A stretch of 6,410 nucleotides of DNA. It comes from Micromonosporaceae bacterium. GTDB lineage: Bacteria > Actinomycetota > Actinomycetes > Mycobacteriales > Micromonosporaceae. Below, one piece after another: positions 5,360 to 6,410 of the stretch. The number at the start of each line of letters is the position of its first letter. Within the stretch, counting starts at the first letter, position 1. Made by a program: the position numbers and the translations under genes. The notes below the pieces were generated by a model, which saw only the letters and a list, made by a program, of their open reading frames with translations, was not told the DNA's origin and did no database searches. Location: NCBI GenBank assembly GCA_017354595.1, contig JAFMQQ010000189.1, positions 1-6,410 on the forward strand, written 5' to 3'.

Positions 5360-6217
5360 ATGGATCGGCTGCCGCATTCGCTCCGCCTCGCAGCCGCGGT
5401 CAGCACCGACCTCGGCGCCATGTACGTCGCCGACTGTCTGGATGTGCTTCGCGAGCTACCGGATGGCAGCGTCGACCTGGTGCTCACCTCGCCGCCGTAC
5501 GACCGGCAGCCCCGGTACGGCAATGGCGAGACCTACCTGCGCGAGTGGTACTCGGGGTACTTCCTGAAGACCACCGCCGAGATCCTGCGCGTGCTGAAGC
5601 CGCACGGCAGCTTCGTGCTCAACTACCGGTCGCGCCGCCATCGCGGTGAGCGCGGCACCCTGCAGTACGAGCTCGTCTTCTGGCTGCGCGAGCAGGGGTT
5701 CGTCTTCGCCGAGGACTTCATCTGGGGCAAGCCCTCGCCGCCACCGGGCCGGTTCAACCGGTACCTGAAAGACGCCGTCGAATACTGCTTCCAGTTCGCG
5801 AAGACACAGCAGTGGCAGTTCTTCCCCGAGGCCTGCCTGACGCCCGCGCGGTGGGACCGCAAGGATGTGGAGCGGCGCAAGCGGTTGCCGCACAACTACC
5901 AGCGGGTCGATGAACCGTCGGGTCAGGGACGCAAGCGGGTACAGGCCGGGCCCGACCTGGTCCGCCCGTCCAACCTGCTGAGCCTGGAGCCCGAGTTCCT
6001 GCCCAACCCGACCCGGCACCCGGCGAGGTTTCCGGTCTCCCTGCCGGACTTCTTCATCCGGCTGATGACGCTGCCGGGGCAGCTCGTGCTGGACCCGTTC
6101 GGCGGCACCGGGACGACCGGCGTCGCCGCGCAACGGCTGGGCCGGCAATGGCTGATGTCCGAATCCGACCAGGCCTACGTATCTGTACTCCCGGATCGGC
6201 TCGCGAAGGGGCACTAG
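5360..6217 (+). CDS. Beta-class site-specific DNA methyltransferase, probably N4-cytosine
   Basis: This 285-residue protein has the catalytic motif IV TSPPY (43-47) near the N-terminus and the S-adenosylmethionine motif I DPFGGTGT (245-252) near the C-terminus, with motif X-like HPARFPVSLPDFFIRL (220-235) just before it. That order (IV, target recognition region, X, I) defines the beta class of amino-methyltransferases. TSPPY is the usual motif for N4-cytosine enzymes, although some N6-adenine enzymes have it too. The region between 48 and 219, including GKPSPPPGRF (123-132) and EPSGQGRKRVQAGPDLVRPS (185-204), should hold target recognition. The family is complete, with no break. The recognition sequence cannot be read from the protein. 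The ATG at 5360 is chosen because it follows a TAGAGT by 7 bases and gives a full N-terminus; the ATG at 5420 (MYVADCLDVL) would be the minimal alternative. No restriction endonuclease is recognisable within the window on either side, so it may be solitary. Confidence 0.92.
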   Translation: MDRLPHSLRLAAAVSTDLGAMYVADCLDVLRELPDGSVDLVLTSPPYDRQPRYGNGETYLREWYSGYFLKTTAEILRVLKPHGSFVLNYRSRRHRGERGTLQYELVFWLREQGFVFAEDFIWGKPSPPPGRFNRYLKDAVEYCFQFAKTQQWQFFPEACLTPARWDRKDVERRKRLPHNYQRVDEPSGQGRKRVQAGPDLVRPSNLLSLEPEFLPNPTRHPARFPVSLPDFFIRLMTLPGQLVLDPFGGTGTTGVAAQRLGRQWLMSESDQAYVSVLPDRLAKGH

Positions 6218-6288
6218 GGTGGGTCGTTGGCCGGCACCGCGAGGATCATCGCCGGCGTCGATCGGGCCGATGACGGGAGGTACTGGCG
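6218..6288 (+). other. Short intergenic gap with ribosome-binding site
   Basis: These 71 bases lie between the methyltransferase stop and the next gene. GGGAGG (6275-6280), 8 bases before the TTG at 6289, is a strong Shine-Dalgarno site and decides that start. A weak TCATCG/CGATGA pairing (6246-6251 with 6268-6273) is present, but there is no convincing terminator. Read-through from the methyltransferase gene is possible. Confidence 0.5.
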
Positions 6289-6410
6289 TTGCAGTCGTTC
6301 CAGGACGCGTTCGCCGAACACGTCGCCACCGGGATGGGCCGGCAGCTGGCACTGGGTGATCTGCTCGGCGACCGTGGCTGGCAGGTGGACATCGAGGCGG
6401 GGACGGTCAC
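6289..6410 (+). CDS. Start of a hypothetical protein, possibly DUF6882-like (3' part off the window)
   Basis: From the TTG at 6289 the frame stays open to the window edge for 40 codons: it begins MQSFQDAFAEHV and continues through GRQLALGDLLGD (17-28) and WQVDIEAGTV (31-40). The pattern of an amphipathic helix followed by a W..D...G.. strand recalls the beginning of DUF6882-type actinobacterial proteins of unknown function. This is recollection of a pattern and is weak. It shows no restriction-endonuclease motif in the visible part. Codon use is normal for the window, with strong GC bias at third positions, and the Shine-Dalgarno site GGGAGG is well placed. It is on the same strand as the methyltransferase, 71 bases downstream. 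Confidence 0.65.
   Translation, partial: MQSFQDAFAEHVATGMGRQLALGDLLGDRGWQVDIEAGTV

Noticed and set aside
5456..6352. 298-codon minus-strand frame opposite the methyltransferase
   Set aside because: It is antisense to a complete methyltransferase with all motifs and shows only Arg/Pro/Gly-biased sequence.

Overview
The window is high-GC DNA (roughly 68-70% by eye) with GTG and TTG starts, strong GC bias at third codon positions and tightly packed genes. This points to an actinomycete. The gene families (a MatB-like deacetylase/glycosyltransferase, an AldO-type alditol oxidase, a DGPF/YCII protein, DUF4386) fit a Streptomyces- or Micromonospora-like filamentous actinobacterium. The sequence alone does not fix the genus.

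Layout, left to right. (1) Positions 1-1912, minus strand: a two-gene cell-surface polysaccharide unit. A proline/serine-rich single-pass membrane protein lies 3 bases upstream of a bifunctional NodB polysaccharide deacetylase/family 2 glycosyltransferase that runs off the left edge. (2) Positions 1913-2593, plus strand: a strong-looking promoter overlapped by operator-like inverted repeats drives a DUF4386 membrane-protein gene that has lost its middle third and is now broken. (3) Positions 2601-4765, minus strand: a translationally coupled pair, a zinc-independent quinone-oxidoreductase-like MDR protein followed by an alditol oxidase, converging on the pseudogene with only 7 bases between the stops. 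(4) A perfect 15-bp hairpin at 4824-4859 separates this pair from a minus-strand DGPF/YCII gene, which has a possible ECF42-type promoter. (5) Positions 5360-6217, plus strand: a beta-order, probably N4-cytosine, DNA methyltransferase diverging from the YCII gene, possibly made from a leaderless transcript. (6) From 6289 to the right edge: the start of a small unrecognised or DUF6882-like gene with a TTG start and a good Shine-Dalgarno site.

The genes do not form one pathway. The left unit makes and modifies a surface glycan, probably a beta-linked N-acetylhexosamine polymer. The middle pair is FAD- and NAD(P)H-type redox chemistry on small molecules. The methyltransferase has no recognisable restriction enzyme beside it within the window. 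No tRNA, rRNA, CRISPR array, insertion sequence or attachment site was seen. I see no clear new multi-gene system. The most interesting points are the decayed DUF4386 gene that keeps an intact regulated promoter, the apparently solitary methyltransferase, the possible ECF42-type promoter, and a window-wide excess of the palindrome GTAC carried partly by the normally rare valine codon GTA.
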